Part shown: piece after piece, positions 6,989-15,052 of the stretch
Position numbering within the stretch: the stretch's first letter is position 1
How the letters are laid out: each line of letters opens with the position of its first letter
Origin: Firmicutes bacterium UBA1535
Lineage (GTDB): Bacteria; Bacillota; Clostridia; Tissierellales; Sedimentibacteraceae
Length of the DNA: 20,921 nucleotides
Direction of reading: 5' to 3'
Assembly (NCBI GenBank): GCA_002323775.1
Contig: DCPV01000050.1
Location: forward strand, 1-20,921
Translations under genes and position numbers: made by a program
The notes under the pieces: generated by a model
Seen by the model: only the letters and a program-made list of their open reading frames with translations
Databases searched by the model: none
What the model was told of the DNA's origin: nothing

Positions 6989-9190
6989 ATGAATAATAGC
7001 TTAGAGCAAGAGTTGGAATATTTTAATAAAATAATGGAGTTTATACATCAGCAGCTACAAATTCTATACAGGAAGCAGACAGAAATTAGGAATGAAGTTA
7101 AAAAAGAAAGAGAGTATATGTGGGATGGTGGTAAAAGACATTCAATTAAGGACTTTGATGATATTATAGAATTGGGTTTGCATGATCAGAATGTAACTTT
7201 AATAGAAAACAAATATTTGCAGAACGAATCTGAAATAAATAAATTAGAAATACAGAAAAAATCTCCATACTTCGGAAGATTTGATTTTTTAGATAAATAT
7301 ACCTCAGAGTATAATACAATCTATCTTGGTGCTTACAGCCTCATGGATTCAGAGCTAATAGTCGATTGGAGAGCTCCTATATGCTCTGCTTATTATGACT
7401 TAGATTTAGGAGATGGGTATTACGAAGTAAATTCTGAAAGGACAGAAATTAATGTAACATTGAAAAGGCAATATAAAATTATAGATGGGAAATTTGTATA
7501 CATGTATGATACAGATTCTTTAATGTATGATAATATCCTAGGTGAAGTCTTGTCGAAAAAAACTAATAATAAATTACGAGTGATTGTTAATAGTATTCAA
7601 AAAGAGCAAAACAAAGCCATCCGTAGCAGTAGCAAGCATAATGTTTTAATTTATGGATTAGCAGGCAGTGGGAAAACAAGTGTTGGACTTCATAGACTTG
7701 CATATGTATTATATTGCAATAGAGGCAAAATAAAGTCAGAGGATATAGTGATTTTGTCAAATAACACTATTTTTAACTCATATATTTCAAATATTTTACC
7801 TGAGCTTGGCGAAAATCCTGCCACATATATGATTTTCTACGATTTACTAATTAGTCTTTTACCTAAAAATATGGGTGTAGAGAGTTACTATGACCAATTA
7901 AAAGCAATTGAAAGCACTCCATTGTCAGAAAGAGTAAAACTTATTAAAATTAAATATTCTTATGATTTGATACAATTTTTTATTAAGTATTTTTCTTCAT
8001 TCTCATTTATTATACCGGAGGTTAAATATAAAGAAGATGTCATCGTATCTCCTAAAGATATTGAAAACAAGCTGCAAAAAATGTATTTTTCTAATTTTAG
8101 AGCTAAAATAGAAATAATTCATGAAATTATCAAGGTAAACGTTGAAGAATATTTTTTTAATAATAAAGATAAAATAATGGAGGATATAGTTAATGACAGT
8201 CTTGAGTATATATCAATTGACGAAATTGAATTTTTATATAAAAAGGCTAAGTTTGAATATGCACAGGGTGCTATAGAAAGATTTGGTTTTTTAAATAAAA
8301 TAAATCAAGCTGAACAATTAACTGAAATTCTTAAATTATACTCAAAGGAAAGAAATTATAATTATGATTTGCAGATGAGCGTAGAAAAGGGATTTGCAAG
8401 AGGAAAATTATTATACGAGGATTCCTTGCTGTATTTGTTAGTATGTATTTTGATGGGCGAAATCAAGCCTTTTGCTAATGTGCTTCATGTGTTAATTGAT
8501 GAATCGCAGGATTTTAATTTACTGCAAATGTATATAATTAAATCTCTTTTTCCGAAAAGTATTTTTACGCTATTGGCTGATGTTTATCAAGCAGCTAATA
8601 ATACAACGACAATACAAAGCTATGAAGATTTTAAATTGATATTTGGTAAGGATATGAAAGAAATATTGCTTCCGAACTGTTATCGTTCTTCAAGCGATAT
8701 TAACGCATTAGCATTTAATGTATTAAAAAAGTATGATGATGGAGTTGATGGCAAATACTCATATTTTAATAGAGAATTTAAAAAGCCAAAACTTATAATA
8801 ACTGAAAATATAATTAAAGTCACAACGAAAATTCTAAAAGAATTAAATGAATATAATTTGGTTGGAATAGTGGTCTCTGATGAGAAAGAAGCTGCTAAGC
8901 TAAAGAAAAGTATAGGAAATACAATAGATATTCAATTGCTTACTAAACCATCTGATGAACTTAAAAGCAAGATAGTTATTATACCGCTGTTATTATCAAA
9001 GGGATTAGAATTTGACGCTGTTTTATTGATTAATAGTTTTAAAAACAATGAAAACAGAAGTAATGCTTATCAAAGATTATATTTGGGATTTACAAGAGCA
9101 TTACACGAATTATTTATAATTGAAGAACAGCAAATATCAAGTGATTTTGAAGATTGTATGCAGTATGTTGATAAAGTTGAAATTGAATAA
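6989..9190 (+). CDS. helD: HelD-like UvrD/Rep superfamily 1 helicase
   Basis: The 733-residue protein begins at ATG 6989 behind AAGAAGGTGGG. The frame stays open upstream to 6803, but that stretch contains the inverted repeat and a promoter, so it is untranslated. The N-terminal coiled-coil region (1-45) and the HelD signatures PYFGRFDF (93-100), IVDWRAPICSAYYD (124-137) and LKRQYKI (158-164) are present. SIQKEQNKAIR is the helicase Q-type motif. Walker A GLAGSGKT is at 223-230, LIDESQDF (Walker B) at 501-508, LADVYQAAN near 528-536, NCYRSSSDI near 562-570, and late motifs SKGLEFDAVLL and YLGFTRALHEL follow. HelD proteins bind RNA polymerase and use ATP to free stalled or stored enzyme. It is a single gene with no functional partner beside it. 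The family is certain; HelD rather than another UvrD paralogue is very likely from the N-terminal motifs. Confidence 0.88.
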   Translation: MNNSLEQELEYFNKIMEFIHQQLQILYRKQTEIRNEVKKEREYMWDGGKRHSIKDFDDIIELGLHDQNVTLIENKYLQNESEINKLEIQKKSPYFGRFDFLDKYTSEYNTIYLGAYSLMDSELIVDWRAPICSAYYDLDLGDGYYEVNSERTEINVTLKRQYKIIDGKFVYMYDTDSLMYDNILGEVLSKKTNNKLRVIVNSIQKEQNKAIRSSSKHNVLIYGLAGSGKTSVGLHRLAYVLYCNRGKIKSEDIVILSNNTIFNSYISNILPELGENPATYMIFYDLLISLLPKNMGVESYYDQLKAIESTPLSERVKLIKIKYSYDLIQFFIKYFSSFSFIIPEVKYKEDVIVSPKDIENKLQKMYFSNFRAKIEIIHEIIKVNVEEYFFNNKDKIMEDIVNDSLEYISIDEIEFLYKKAKFEYAQGAIERFGFLNKINQAEQLTEILKLYSKERNYNYDLQMSVEKGFARGKLLYEDSLLYLLVCILMGEIKPFANVLHVLIDESQDFNLLQMYIIKSLFPKSIFTLLADVYQAANNTTTIQSYEDFKLIFGKDMKEILLPNCYRSSSDINALAFNVLKKYDDGVDGKYSYFNREFKKPKLIITENIIKVTTKILKELNEYNLVGIVVSDEKEAAKLKKSIGNTIDIQLLTKPSDELKSKIVIIPLLLSKGLEFDAVLLINSFKNNENRSNAYQRLYLGFTRALHELFIIEEQQISSDFEDCMQYVDKVEIE

Positions 9191-9286
9191 ATGTAGAATT
9201 AAAAGTTTAATCTATAGAAAAATTTGAAGATACTTTATTATTGTAAAACTGTTTAAATATAAAACTTTTTAAAAAGTATTTTTAGA

Positions 9287-9304
9287 TTGTTGTAAAAACA
9301 ACAA
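9287..9304. repeat. Short palindrome between helicase and cupin genes
   Basis: TTGTTGT (9287-9293) and ACAACAA (9298-9304) flank AAAA. Followed by a modest T-rich stretch, it may be a weak terminator for the helicase gene or an operator for the cupin promoter. A second AT palindrome, ACTTTTTAAAAAGT, lies at 9264-9277. Confidence 0.35.
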
Positions 9305-9331
9305 ATAAATTTTTGAATTTGTGATATATTA

Positions 9332-9361
9332 TTGAAAACAATATTTTTATTATTGTTATAT
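9332..9361 (+). promoter_or_regulatory. Candidate promoter for the cupin gene
   Basis: TTGAAA (9332-9337), 18 bases and TTATAT (9356-9361) lie about 50 bases upstream of the start codon. The -35 box sits in a small inverted repeat, ATTG-AAAA-CAAT. Confidence 0.4.
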
Positions 9362-9413
9362 TACACGGATATTAATTTATTACACTAGCGATAGTGAAAA
9401 AATGGAGGATAAT

Positions 9414-9761
9414 ATGATAAAAAATCTAATAAAAAATTTAGAACATGAAAAAGTTATGCCATTAGTAGAACAGGTTCAAACACTATCAGGACAGGTAGTA
9501 AGCAAGACCTTAGCTCAAAACAAAGCTGTGAGTTTAACTCTATTTGCATTTGACAAAGGCGAAGAAATCAGCAGCCATGACTCAGATGGAGATGCCATGG
9601 TAACAGTACTAGAGGGAACAGCGAAAATCACTGTTGACGGAAAAGATCACATAGTAAAAGCAGGGGAAACCTTAATAATGCCTGCAAAAAAACCTCACGC
9701 ACTATTTGCACAGGAAGCTTTTAAAATGATGCTGGTAGTTATATTTCCATCAAGCAAATAA
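9414..9761 (+). CDS. Small single-domain cupin protein
   Basis: The 115-residue protein is placed at ATG 9414, five bases after GGAGG (9404-9408). An in-frame ATG at 9402 overlaps that ribosome site and is unlikely to be used. A single beta-barrel cupin domain is visible: FDKGEEISSHDSDGDAMVTVLEGTA as motif 1 and AGETLIMPAKKPHALFA as motif 2. Motif 1 keeps one His but not the usual HxH plus Glu set, so metal binding may be reduced. Relatives are often annotated as cupin domain proteins of unknown substrate, some acting in sugar or stress metabolism. It is monocistronic, with its own promoter candidate and a strong terminator. No specific function is proposed. Confidence 0.85.
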   Translation: MIKNLIKNLEHEKVMPLVEQVQTLSGQVVSKTLAQNKAVSLTLFAFDKGEEISSHDSDGDAMVTVLEGTAKITVDGKDHIVKAGETLIMPAKKPHALFAQEAFKMMLVVIFPSSK

Positions 9762-9791
9762 GGCAAAGCATAGTTTAAAATATTAAAAAGC

Positions 9792-9843
9792 AAAGGATGA
9801 TGTAAATACTCCATATATATGAGTGTTTGCATTATCCTTTTTT
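9792..9843 (+). terminator. Long hairpin terminator after the cupin gene
   Basis: A 20-bp stem (9792-9811 with 9821-9840) contains three G-U pairs and no mismatches, then a T6 run. Its 5' arm holds ATGATGTAAATACT, which recurs with one change in the hairpin at 10517-10577. Confidence 0.85.
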
Positions 9844-9929
9844 GTAAATTTCCGACAAAGTATGCTATGAGTTTAATTCCGTTGTGCAGAGTGAGCTTTG
9901 GAAAATTTTTTAAAGCTTCTTTTTTTACT

Positions 9930-10297
9930 TACACAAGTAGTTAAAAATTTTTATAAAATTTATGAAAATAATTGTCCCCGAATTAAGGATTTTCTGGTTA
10001 TTATATGTAGAAATATTTCACTAATATATAATAAGAGGTTTACTAGAATAAAAGCGAAAATTCAATATAAGATTATCATACAATGAAGGGGTGATTACTA
10101 TCAATAAAGAAACTACAGAAGAAGTTATAAGAGAAATAGAGAAATTAGATACAATTTATAGTGATGTATTGCTTTTAAAATATGTTTATGGTTTTAATCG
10201 TGAGGAAGTAGCAAAATATTTAGGTATAAATATCGAGACGGTAAAAAAGAGATTAGTTAAGGCGATGTCTAAAATTAAAGAAAGCATAGAAAAATAG
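9930..10297 (+). pseudogene. Decayed ECF sigma factor gene, paralogue of the gene at 10680
   Basis: The stretch aligns with the intact sigma gene downstream. The region 2 end reads ENNCPRIKDFLVIICRNIS here against ENNCPRTKNFLVIICRNVS there, and region 4 reads KLDTIYSDVLLLKYVYGF against KLDTIYSDVLLFKYDYGY. The N-terminal two thirds of region 2 and any start codon are missing, and the linker is shorter with the frame changed around 10030-10090. A fragment starting at GTG 10091 could still encode a 68-residue region 4 (HTH REEVAKYLGINIETVKKRL), but its ribosome site touches the start codon. No anti-sigma gene follows. This is best read as a relic of a tandem duplication. Confidence 0.75.
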
Positions 10298-10516
10298 TGG
10301 GTTAAATGAAAAATCATTAAATATAAGCTTAAATTTATATGTAAAATTATAATGCACAATGCGTATATTAATTATTTTTTCCCTGTTCTTAACTGACATT
10401 TGCATTTTTAATATAATAAAAAAACCGACGATTAAGCAATCACCATATATCCTTGCATACCTACTTCATTATACTTATAAATTGTTTGCAAATTTCAATT
10501 TGCTTTTATATAATTA
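10298..10516. other. AT-rich stretch without a recognised gene
   Basis: Together with the hairpin and promoter that follow, this forms a 382-base gap before the sigma gene. No credible ORF or RNA motif is seen. A 7-bp inverted repeat, GCAAATT-TC-AATTTGC, lies near 10488-10503. Confidence 0.5.
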
Positions 10517-10577
10517 AAAAAATAAGAAATGATGCAAATACTATACATTTTAGTATTTATATCATTTCTTATTTTTT
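10517..10577. terminator. 27-bp hairpin, possible bidirectional terminator
   Basis: Arms 10517-10543 and 10551-10577 pair over 27 bases with one C-A mismatch and one G-U pair around a 7-base loop. The 5' arm begins with an A run and the 3' arm ends in T6. It lies more than 200 bases after the sigma relic and shares ATGATGNAAATACT with the hairpin at 9792. Confidence 0.7.
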
Positions 10578-10608
10578 ATTTACCAAATTTATGTGAATAT
10601 AATTATCG

Positions 10609-10637
10609 TTGTATATTTTAACTAACTTTGTTATAAT
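10609..10637 (+). promoter_or_regulatory. Probable sigma-A promoter of the sigma/anti-sigma operon
   Basis: TTGTAT (10609-10614), a 17-base spacer and a perfect TATAAT (10632-10637) lie about 43 bases before the ATG. This looks like a housekeeping promoter rather than an autoregulated ECF promoter. Confidence 0.6.
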
Positions 10638-10679
10638 ATTAACACCAAATACAAGTCACATGTAAAGGGGGGAAAAACT

Positions 10680-11228
10680 ATGATTTTTATGATGATAGAA
10701 AATGAAAATGATAGATTAAAGGCAGAGACACTGTATTATAAATATCGAAAATTATTAATGAATATAGCAAAAGATATTTTGAACGATAATAATTTAGCTG
10801 AAGATGCTATACATGAAACGTTTGTACGAGTAATTAAAAATTTACATAAAATAGATGAAAATAATTGTCCCCGAACTAAGAATTTCTTGGTTATTATATG
10901 TAGGAATGTTTCATTAACTATGTATAATGAAAAAATCTATTTGAATAAAAGCGAAAGTTCAATAGAAGACATGACATACGACGAAAGCTTAGACTACTGT
11001 TGCCCTGAAAACATTACTATCAGCAAAGAAACTAGAGAAGAAATAGCGAAAGAGATAGAGAAATTAGATACAATTTATAGTGATGTATTGCTTTTTAAAT
11101 ATGATTATGGATATAGTCGTGAAGAAATAGCAGAAACTCTGGGTATAAATGTTGAAACAGTAAAAAAGAGATTAGCAAGAGCAATGATTAAAATTAAGAA
11201 AAGCTTAGAAAAAGAGGGAGCAATATGA
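10680..11228 (+). CDS. ECF-type RNA polymerase sigma factor
   Basis: The 182-residue protein carries sigma region 2 (about 15-85: LYYKYRKLLMNIAKDILND, AEDAIHETFVRVIKNL) and region 4 (about 117-175, with helix-turn-helix SREEIAETLGINVETVKKRL at 146-165). There is no region 1 or 3, as expected for ECF sigma factors. ATG 10680 lies seven bases after a GGGGGG ribosome site; Mets at codons 4 and 5 are alternative starts. The stop overlaps the start of the next gene by four bases (ATGA), so the two are translationally coupled. The partner is a membrane anti-sigma-like protein, which suggests response to an envelope signal. The target promoters are unknown; the secreted-protein genes downstream are candidates by position only. 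Confidence 0.92.
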   Translation: MIFMMIENENDRLKAETLYYKYRKLLMNIAKDILNDNNLAEDAIHETFVRVIKNLHKIDENNCPRTKNFLVIICRNVSLTMYNEKIYLNKSESSIEDMTYDESLDYCCPENITISKETREEIAKEIEKLDTIYSDVLLFKYDYGYSREEIAETLGINVETVKKRLARAMIKIKKSLEKEGAI

Positions 11229-11911
11229 AAAATGATGATAAAACACTAGATAAGATATTTGATTTACTTGTGGGTGAAGCTGCTGTTATTGCAAATGAGC
11301 GTATTGCAGAAAAAATTGTCCTCCCAGAATTAAAAATTGAATTTTCCAAAGAACACGAAGCAAAAATGCGAAAGCTGTTTAAAATTGAAAGAAGTAAGGG
11401 ATTCTTTAAAAATTTTCAAAAATATTCTTTGAGAGTTGCTGGTATTTTACTTGTATTTATTATTGTTTCTGCTATATCAGTATTTAGTGTAAGTGCGTGG
11501 CGGGTTAAGTTTTTAAACTTTGTATTTGACTCTAAAAAACCTAATACTGAATTTCAATTTGGAGATGCAAAAGGAAACGCATATTCAAATGATGAAATGA
11601 CTTTTGAATATATACCTAGTGGATTTGAACTTGTGAAAAGCGTAGCTAATGAGTCTAATGTATATTTAAGATTTGAAAATAGCGGTTTATACTTTTCGTT
11701 CTCCTTAAATAGTATTGGGGGTAAAATTGGTATTGATACAGAGAATGGTAAAATAGAAGAATTGACCATAAATGGGTATGAAGCTGTTTATAGTGAAAAT
11801 AAAAATATAAATGCTTTGATATGGAGTAATGGTGAGTTTGCCTTTACTATAATAGGAAATATACCTAAAGAGAATATAATAAAAATAGCAGAAAAATTTA
11901 AAAAATATTAA
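11225..11911 (+). CDS. Membrane-anchored DUF4367-type protein, probable anti-sigma factor
   Basis: The 228-residue protein overlaps the sigma gene by four bases. The cytoplasmic N-terminal part (1-69) is charged and helical. One membrane segment (about 70-90, RVAGILLVFIIVSAISVFSV) follows, and the outer domain matches the DUF4367 pattern: FEYIPSGFELVKS, then IDTENGKIEELTINGYEA, ALIWSNGEFAFTIIGNI and a closing helix KENIIKIAEKFK. Proteins of this layout lie next to ECF sigma genes in clostridia and are taken as anti-sigma factors or sensors that hold the sigma factor at the membrane. The role here is inferred from the operon and the topology. No zinc-binding HxxxCxxC motif is present, so it is not a ZAS-type anti-sigma. 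Confidence 0.82.
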   Translation: MKNDDKTLDKIFDLLVGEAAVIANERIAEKIVLPELKIEFSKEHEAKMRKLFKIERSKGFFKNFQKYSLRVAGILLVFIIVSAISVFSVSAWRVKFLNFVFDSKKPNTEFQFGDAKGNAYSNDEMTFEYIPSGFELVKSVANESNVYLRFENSGLYFSFSLNSIGGKIGIDTENGKIEELTINGYEAVYSENKNINALIWSNGEFAFTIIGNIPKENIIKIAEKFKKY

Positions 11912-11996
11912 ATAAAAAAAGAAATTTAAAATATTTTGTCCCCGTTTCCTCTTAAATTAAGTTATATATATAAACTTAAATTTAGGAGGATTTTTT

Positions 11997-12434
11997 ATGA
12001 AAAAAACATTATTAACTAAAATGATAATATGGATTCTTGTACTATCATTAAATTTATTATTTTCTACTTTTATTTTTGCCCAATCAAGAGAGACTAATGA
12101 GAATATTGTTATTAGACCGCAAAATATTGCAATAACAGTACATAGCAATGATATCATTCTTGGGACATTTGGCAAGCTAACCTGTAAAGGACATACAGAG
12201 GTGTCATACGGGTATTTAGCAGGGATTACAATGGAACTCCAAGAATTCAAAAATAAGGAATGGACAACAATAAAAACTTGGTCTGAAACAGACGCAGATT
12301 ATGTTGCGTTGAATACAAGCTATTTTGTAGTAAAAGGAACATATAGGTTAAAATTAACACATAAAGCATACGACAGCAATATGAAACAGATTGAATCTTT
12401 TATAAAATATAGCAAGACAATATTTTATGAATAA
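11997..12434 (+). CDS. Small secreted protein of unknown function
   Basis: The 145-residue protein starts at ATG 11997 behind AGGAGG. A signal peptide (1-28, ending STFIFA with likely cleavage before Q29) precedes a domain of about 115 residues without cysteines. That domain is predicted mainly beta from its alternating pattern (VIRPQNIAITVHSNDIILG, WTTIKTWSETDADYVALNTS, GTYRLKLTHKAY). It has no lipobox. The leader contains an imperfect inverted repeat (about 11953-11986) just before the ribosome site. The family was not recognised with certainty; it resembles short exported proteins found near ECF loci in clostridia. It may belong to the regulon of the adjacent sigma factor, but no cognate promoter was identified. 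Confidence 0.7.
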   Translation: MKKTLLTKMIIWILVLSLNLLFSTFIFAQSRETNENIVIRPQNIAITVHSNDIILGTFGKLTCKGHTEVSYGYLAGITMELQEFKNKEWTTIKTWSETDADYVALNTSYFVVKGTYRLKLTHKAYDSNMKQIESFIKYSKTIFYE

Positions 12435-12446
12435 AAAGTTTTAGCT

Positions 12447-12971
12447 ATGGTAATTATGCTAATTGATCATATTGCTTCTTTTATTCCGGATGAACCTACT
12501 ATTTATATTGTATTGGCAGAATATCCGTTCCTATATTTATGTATTGTTGTATAATTGGGTATGAAAATAAAATATATGTTAAGATTTTATGTCTTAAATC
12601 TAGTAATGGGTATAACAAATGGATTTCTTTATATAAAATATAATTTTGTAAGAGCAATTTTGGTTATAGTTATAGTAATATTCATAATGGATAAATTTAA
12701 AAACAAGAATGATGCAAAGAAAATATTATTTTCATTCATAGCTTTGCAAATATTATTTTGTGTGTTTCTTATAATTACGGAATATCTTATGGGTGAGAAG
12801 TTTAATGAATTTGTATTTGTAATTTTACCTGTTGCCCAAGCTTTCTTTGTTAGCATAGTAATAATGTTGGATGGGGAACTATATTTTGTTCTATTCGGGG
12901 TAATAATGTATATTTTTAACAGGTCAAGCCCTCTGAAATTCCATGTTCTGCAAGCTCCTATAGAATATTGA
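12447..12971 (+). pseudogene. Broken TraX-like membrane protein gene
   Basis: The frame starting at ATG 12447 reads MVIMLIDHIASFIPDEP, the typical opening of TraX-family proteins (normally preceded by a short N-terminus), then continues to YPFLYLCIVV. A TAA at 12552-12554 interrupts it. The same frame resumes with MKIKYMLRFYVLNLVMGI and several hydrophobic helices to 12971, without a frameshift. One nonsense mutation therefore splits it. The start lacks a ribosome site and the N-terminus is short. The last 12 or so codons (from about 12926) are not TraX but antisense of the methionine gamma-lyase gene, so the 3' end is also lost. TraX assignment rests on the DHI and KKYMLR-like motifs and is moderately sure. 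Confidence 0.6.
12926..12959 (-). pseudogene. Relic fragment of the methionine gamma-lyase gene (upstream piece)
   Basis: Thirty of 34 bases match 16401-16434. Read on the minus strand it encodes ELAEHGISEGL against ELAEQGISEGL in the intact lyase. It begins exactly at the lyase base following the one where the relic at 15102-15183 ends. Confidence 0.75.
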
Positions 12972-13383
12972 CTATAAAAAATAAGATGAAAATAGTAAAA
13001 ATTAATTTAAGTATGCTTTAAAATCTTAAAAAATCAGTAAATACTCCATACCTTATAGTAGAAACTTTATGTAATAAATTCAAAAAAATAAATTTATAAT
13101 AAAAAAACAATTAATTTCGAATAAATATATACTAATTTCGCCATACTTCGGCACAAAAAAATATTTATAGTATAATAACATTATATGAATTTTAAAATGA
13201 AAAATTGTTTTAAATAAATTTAGAAAGAGGTGATTCCATTGGCAATTTAAAAACTTTACTACATATTATAAGAAGGATATTGATGGTTTTATGACAGAAT
13301 ATTTATAAAAGCTACATCAAAGTTTTATATAGATTAAACAAAAAATTGGCTAAAAGTAGCCTAAAAAACCTAGGAGGAAGAAT
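12972..13383. other. 412-base AT-rich gap before the peptidase gene
   Basis: It contains a promoter candidate near 13147-13176 and a copy of GTAAATACTCCATA (13037-13050) that also occurs at 9802-9815. A good ribosome site, AGAGGTGAT near 13229, is followed by a reading frame that closes after four codons. Out of frame, a short coding-like stretch (FKNFTTYYKKDIDGFMTEYL) may be a decayed small peptide gene. No intact gene is supported. Confidence 0.5.
13147..13176 (+). promoter_or_regulatory. Candidate promoter for the peptidase gene
   Basis: A perfect TATAAT lies at 13171-13176, with a weak -35 box TTCGGC at 13147-13152 (18-base spacer). It implies a leader of about 200 bases before the ATG at 13384. 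Confidence 0.4.
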
Positions 13384-14487
13384 ATGTTAAAAAGATTAAT
13401 AAGCATAATGTTAGTGATAGTTATGATATTCAGTTTATTTACTTTTGCTTATGCTAATGAAGATATCAAAAAAAATGATAAGAACTATTATGTTGAGACT
13501 GGGTATATACCTGATGATGTTATTGAGTATGCTAAAAATTCTATAGGTAATATGTTAATGCGTCAATATGATTCAGATTCCATAAAATTATTATATCCAT
13601 TTAAACTTTTTAATTGTGAAATTGATTTATATTATTTTATGGTTTATTTTAACGATGAAATAATAGGATCGTATAGAGTATTCAATTTGGATGGTGAATA
13701 TAATGGTATATTTAGTGAAGCCGGTACATTCGAAAAAAATATATTGAATGCTTTTTCCAAATCTACTATTGAACATCCTGTTAAAATATTGCGTGGACAG
13801 TATAAAGATATGTATTCTGTAGTTAATGATAAGGTTTACACCATTATTGATGATATAGAAGGGAAATTTACAGAAACATCATATTTACAACAAAAATCTA
13901 GTGAAATAAAACTAGAAAATTTAAATAAAATGCTGTATACTATGAATATTAATGTATGTGAAACACAGGAGTATAGACCTTATAAGTGGTTACAGCTAGA
14001 TTTAAGTGAAACACAAGGGAGTGATAGCTGGTGTTCAGCATATTGTGCGGCATCTATAATTAGATTTATAAAAGGTTTAAATTTATCACAATGTTCAGCT
14101 AAAATACTTATGGAGTGGACGTATCCAGGGTTGCCTTTAAATGAATTAAAAAAATTAGCATTTCCTAGGAATAAGGTACTTGAATACTCTAAGCTCAAAG
14201 GTTTAAACCCTGTGCTAACTAGTGGAAGAGTGTCTACAAATTATGTACAGACACAAATAAATAAGGATATACCTTTGTGCTTTATCATTACACAAGATGA
14301 AAGTAATGGTGAAATATTTCGCCATACAATTGTATGTAGAGGATATTATGATACGGGGGAACAAATTAATTTTTCAGTATGGAATCCTTGGAATACAACA
14401 TATGAAACATTGAATGGAAAAAACTTTAGATATGTAGATAAATACGGAGATTGGTATACATGGGATGAAACTATACATGGTTTTTAG
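13384..14487 (+). CDS. Secreted papain-like (C39-like) cysteine peptidase
   Basis: The 367-residue protein follows GGAGGAAG at ATG 13384. A signal peptide (1-24, ending FAYA) leads to a region of about 170 residues resembling a propeptide (YYFMVYFNDEIIGSYRV, then YSVVNDKVYTIID). A peptidase domain follows from about 200. Q211 lies six residues before C217 in QGSDSWCSAYCAAS, the same spacing as papain Gln19-Cys25. H314 in FRHTIVCRGY and N334 in VWNPW complete the expected Cys-His-Asn set. The domain resembles C39-like or staphopain-like peptidases. It should act outside the cell after propeptide removal; substrates are unknown. Three small membrane-anchored proteins follow and could be partners or inhibitors, which is inference from position. 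A fragment of a second copy survives at 15185-15244. Confidence 0.78.
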   Translation: MLKRLISIMLVIVMIFSLFTFAYANEDIKKNDKNYYVETGYIPDDVIEYAKNSIGNMLMRQYDSDSIKLLYPFKLFNCEIDLYYFMVYFNDEIIGSYRVFNLDGEYNGIFSEAGTFEKNILNAFSKSTIEHPVKILRGQYKDMYSVVNDKVYTIIDDIEGKFTETSYLQQKSSEIKLENLNKMLYTMNINVCETQEYRPYKWLQLDLSETQGSDSWCSAYCAASIIRFIKGLNLSQCSAKILMEWTYPGLPLNELKKLAFPRNKVLEYSKLKGLNPVLTSGRVSTNYVQTQINKDIPLCFIITQDESNGEIFRHTIVCRGYYDTGEQINFSVWNPWNTTYETLNGKNFRYVDKYGDWYTWDETIHGF

Positions 14488-14553
14488 TAAATGGTTTTAT
14501 ATTATATAAAGTTTTATTTTTAGTGTAAGGGGCTAAAAATTATAATAAATATT

Positions 14554-14596
14554 AAAAGAGAATTGAATATGTTTAAAATATATTTAATTCTCTTTT
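14554..14596 (+). terminator. 17-bp hairpin between the peptidase and first small-protein genes
   Basis: Arms 14554-14570 and 14580-14596 pair fully with one G-U. The 3' arm ends in TTTT and lies about ten bases before the ribosome site of the next gene. It may end the peptidase transcript or act as an attenuator for the small gene. The homologous hairpin at 15345-15389 has one extra matched base pair. Confidence 0.7.
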
Positions 14597-14616
14597 CGAG
14601 TTTTTATGAGGTGTAT

Positions 14617-15024
14617 ATGAAGAGATATATAATATATGTTGTTGTTATTATATTGTTAATAATGGCTATTATATTTTTTGCATTATTATTTAATGATAAA
14701 AATAGTCCCAAATCAAACAATGAAACCAAACTAGATAACAATGAAAGAGTGGAGAAATGGCTATCAGCACCTACGGCATATGTTAATAACTGCTTATATA
14801 TTGGCAGAGGGGAGGTTCTGTATTCAGTGCCAGATGGGTGGGAGTATTATGGAACTATACTTAAAAAAGTGCCACGAGATAAGTTTACATTGGAAGAAGA
14901 ACTCTGCTCTAATGTTGCAAAATTTGGATCAAAGGTTTTTCTAAACAGAAATAATTTGGATAAAATTTATATTGAGTTCAATATAGATGGGAAAATACAA
15001 TATAATGAATTCAGAGATGAGTAG
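14617..15024 (+). CDS. Membrane-anchored small protein A (PDGWEYYG family)
   Basis: The 135-residue protein is assigned from ATG 14617, behind GAGGTG. A longer frame from 14563 would run through the hairpin, and the paralogue at 15408 supports the shorter start. An N-terminal membrane segment (4-26) anchors a charged linker (27-48) and an outer domain. That domain contains PTAYVNNCLYIGRGEV (52-67), the highly conserved SVPDGWEYYGTILKKVP (70-86) and a C-terminal VFLNRNNLDKIYIEFNIDGKIQYN. A YVNxxLY opening followed by a PDGW core recurs in short exported Firmicute proteins, but no named family was recognised. Three paralogues lie in tandem here. It may interact with the upstream peptidase; that is inference. 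Confidence 0.75.
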   Translation: MKRYIIYVVVIILLIMAIIFFALLFNDKNSPKSNNETKLDNNERVEKWLSAPTAYVNNCLYIGRGEVLYSVPDGWEYYGTILKKVPRDKFTLEEELCSNVAKFGSKVFLNRNNLDKIYIEFNIDGKIQYNEFRDE

Positions 15025-15052
15025 TTATAATTTTTTAATAAATACTGATGTA

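Noticed and set aside
10380..10505. Leftward short coding-like stretch ending in TAA followed by T7
   Set aside because: Only about 20 open codons, no start or family match, and no stem before the T run.
13229..13340. Small peptide gene behind a strong AGAGGTGAT site
   Set aside because: The frame after the ribosome site closes after four codons, and the coding-like stretch is in another frame with no start. At most it is decayed.
14741..14944. 67-codon ORF overlapping small gene A in another frame
   Set aside because: The paralogue at 15408 conserves the frame of gene A, not this one.
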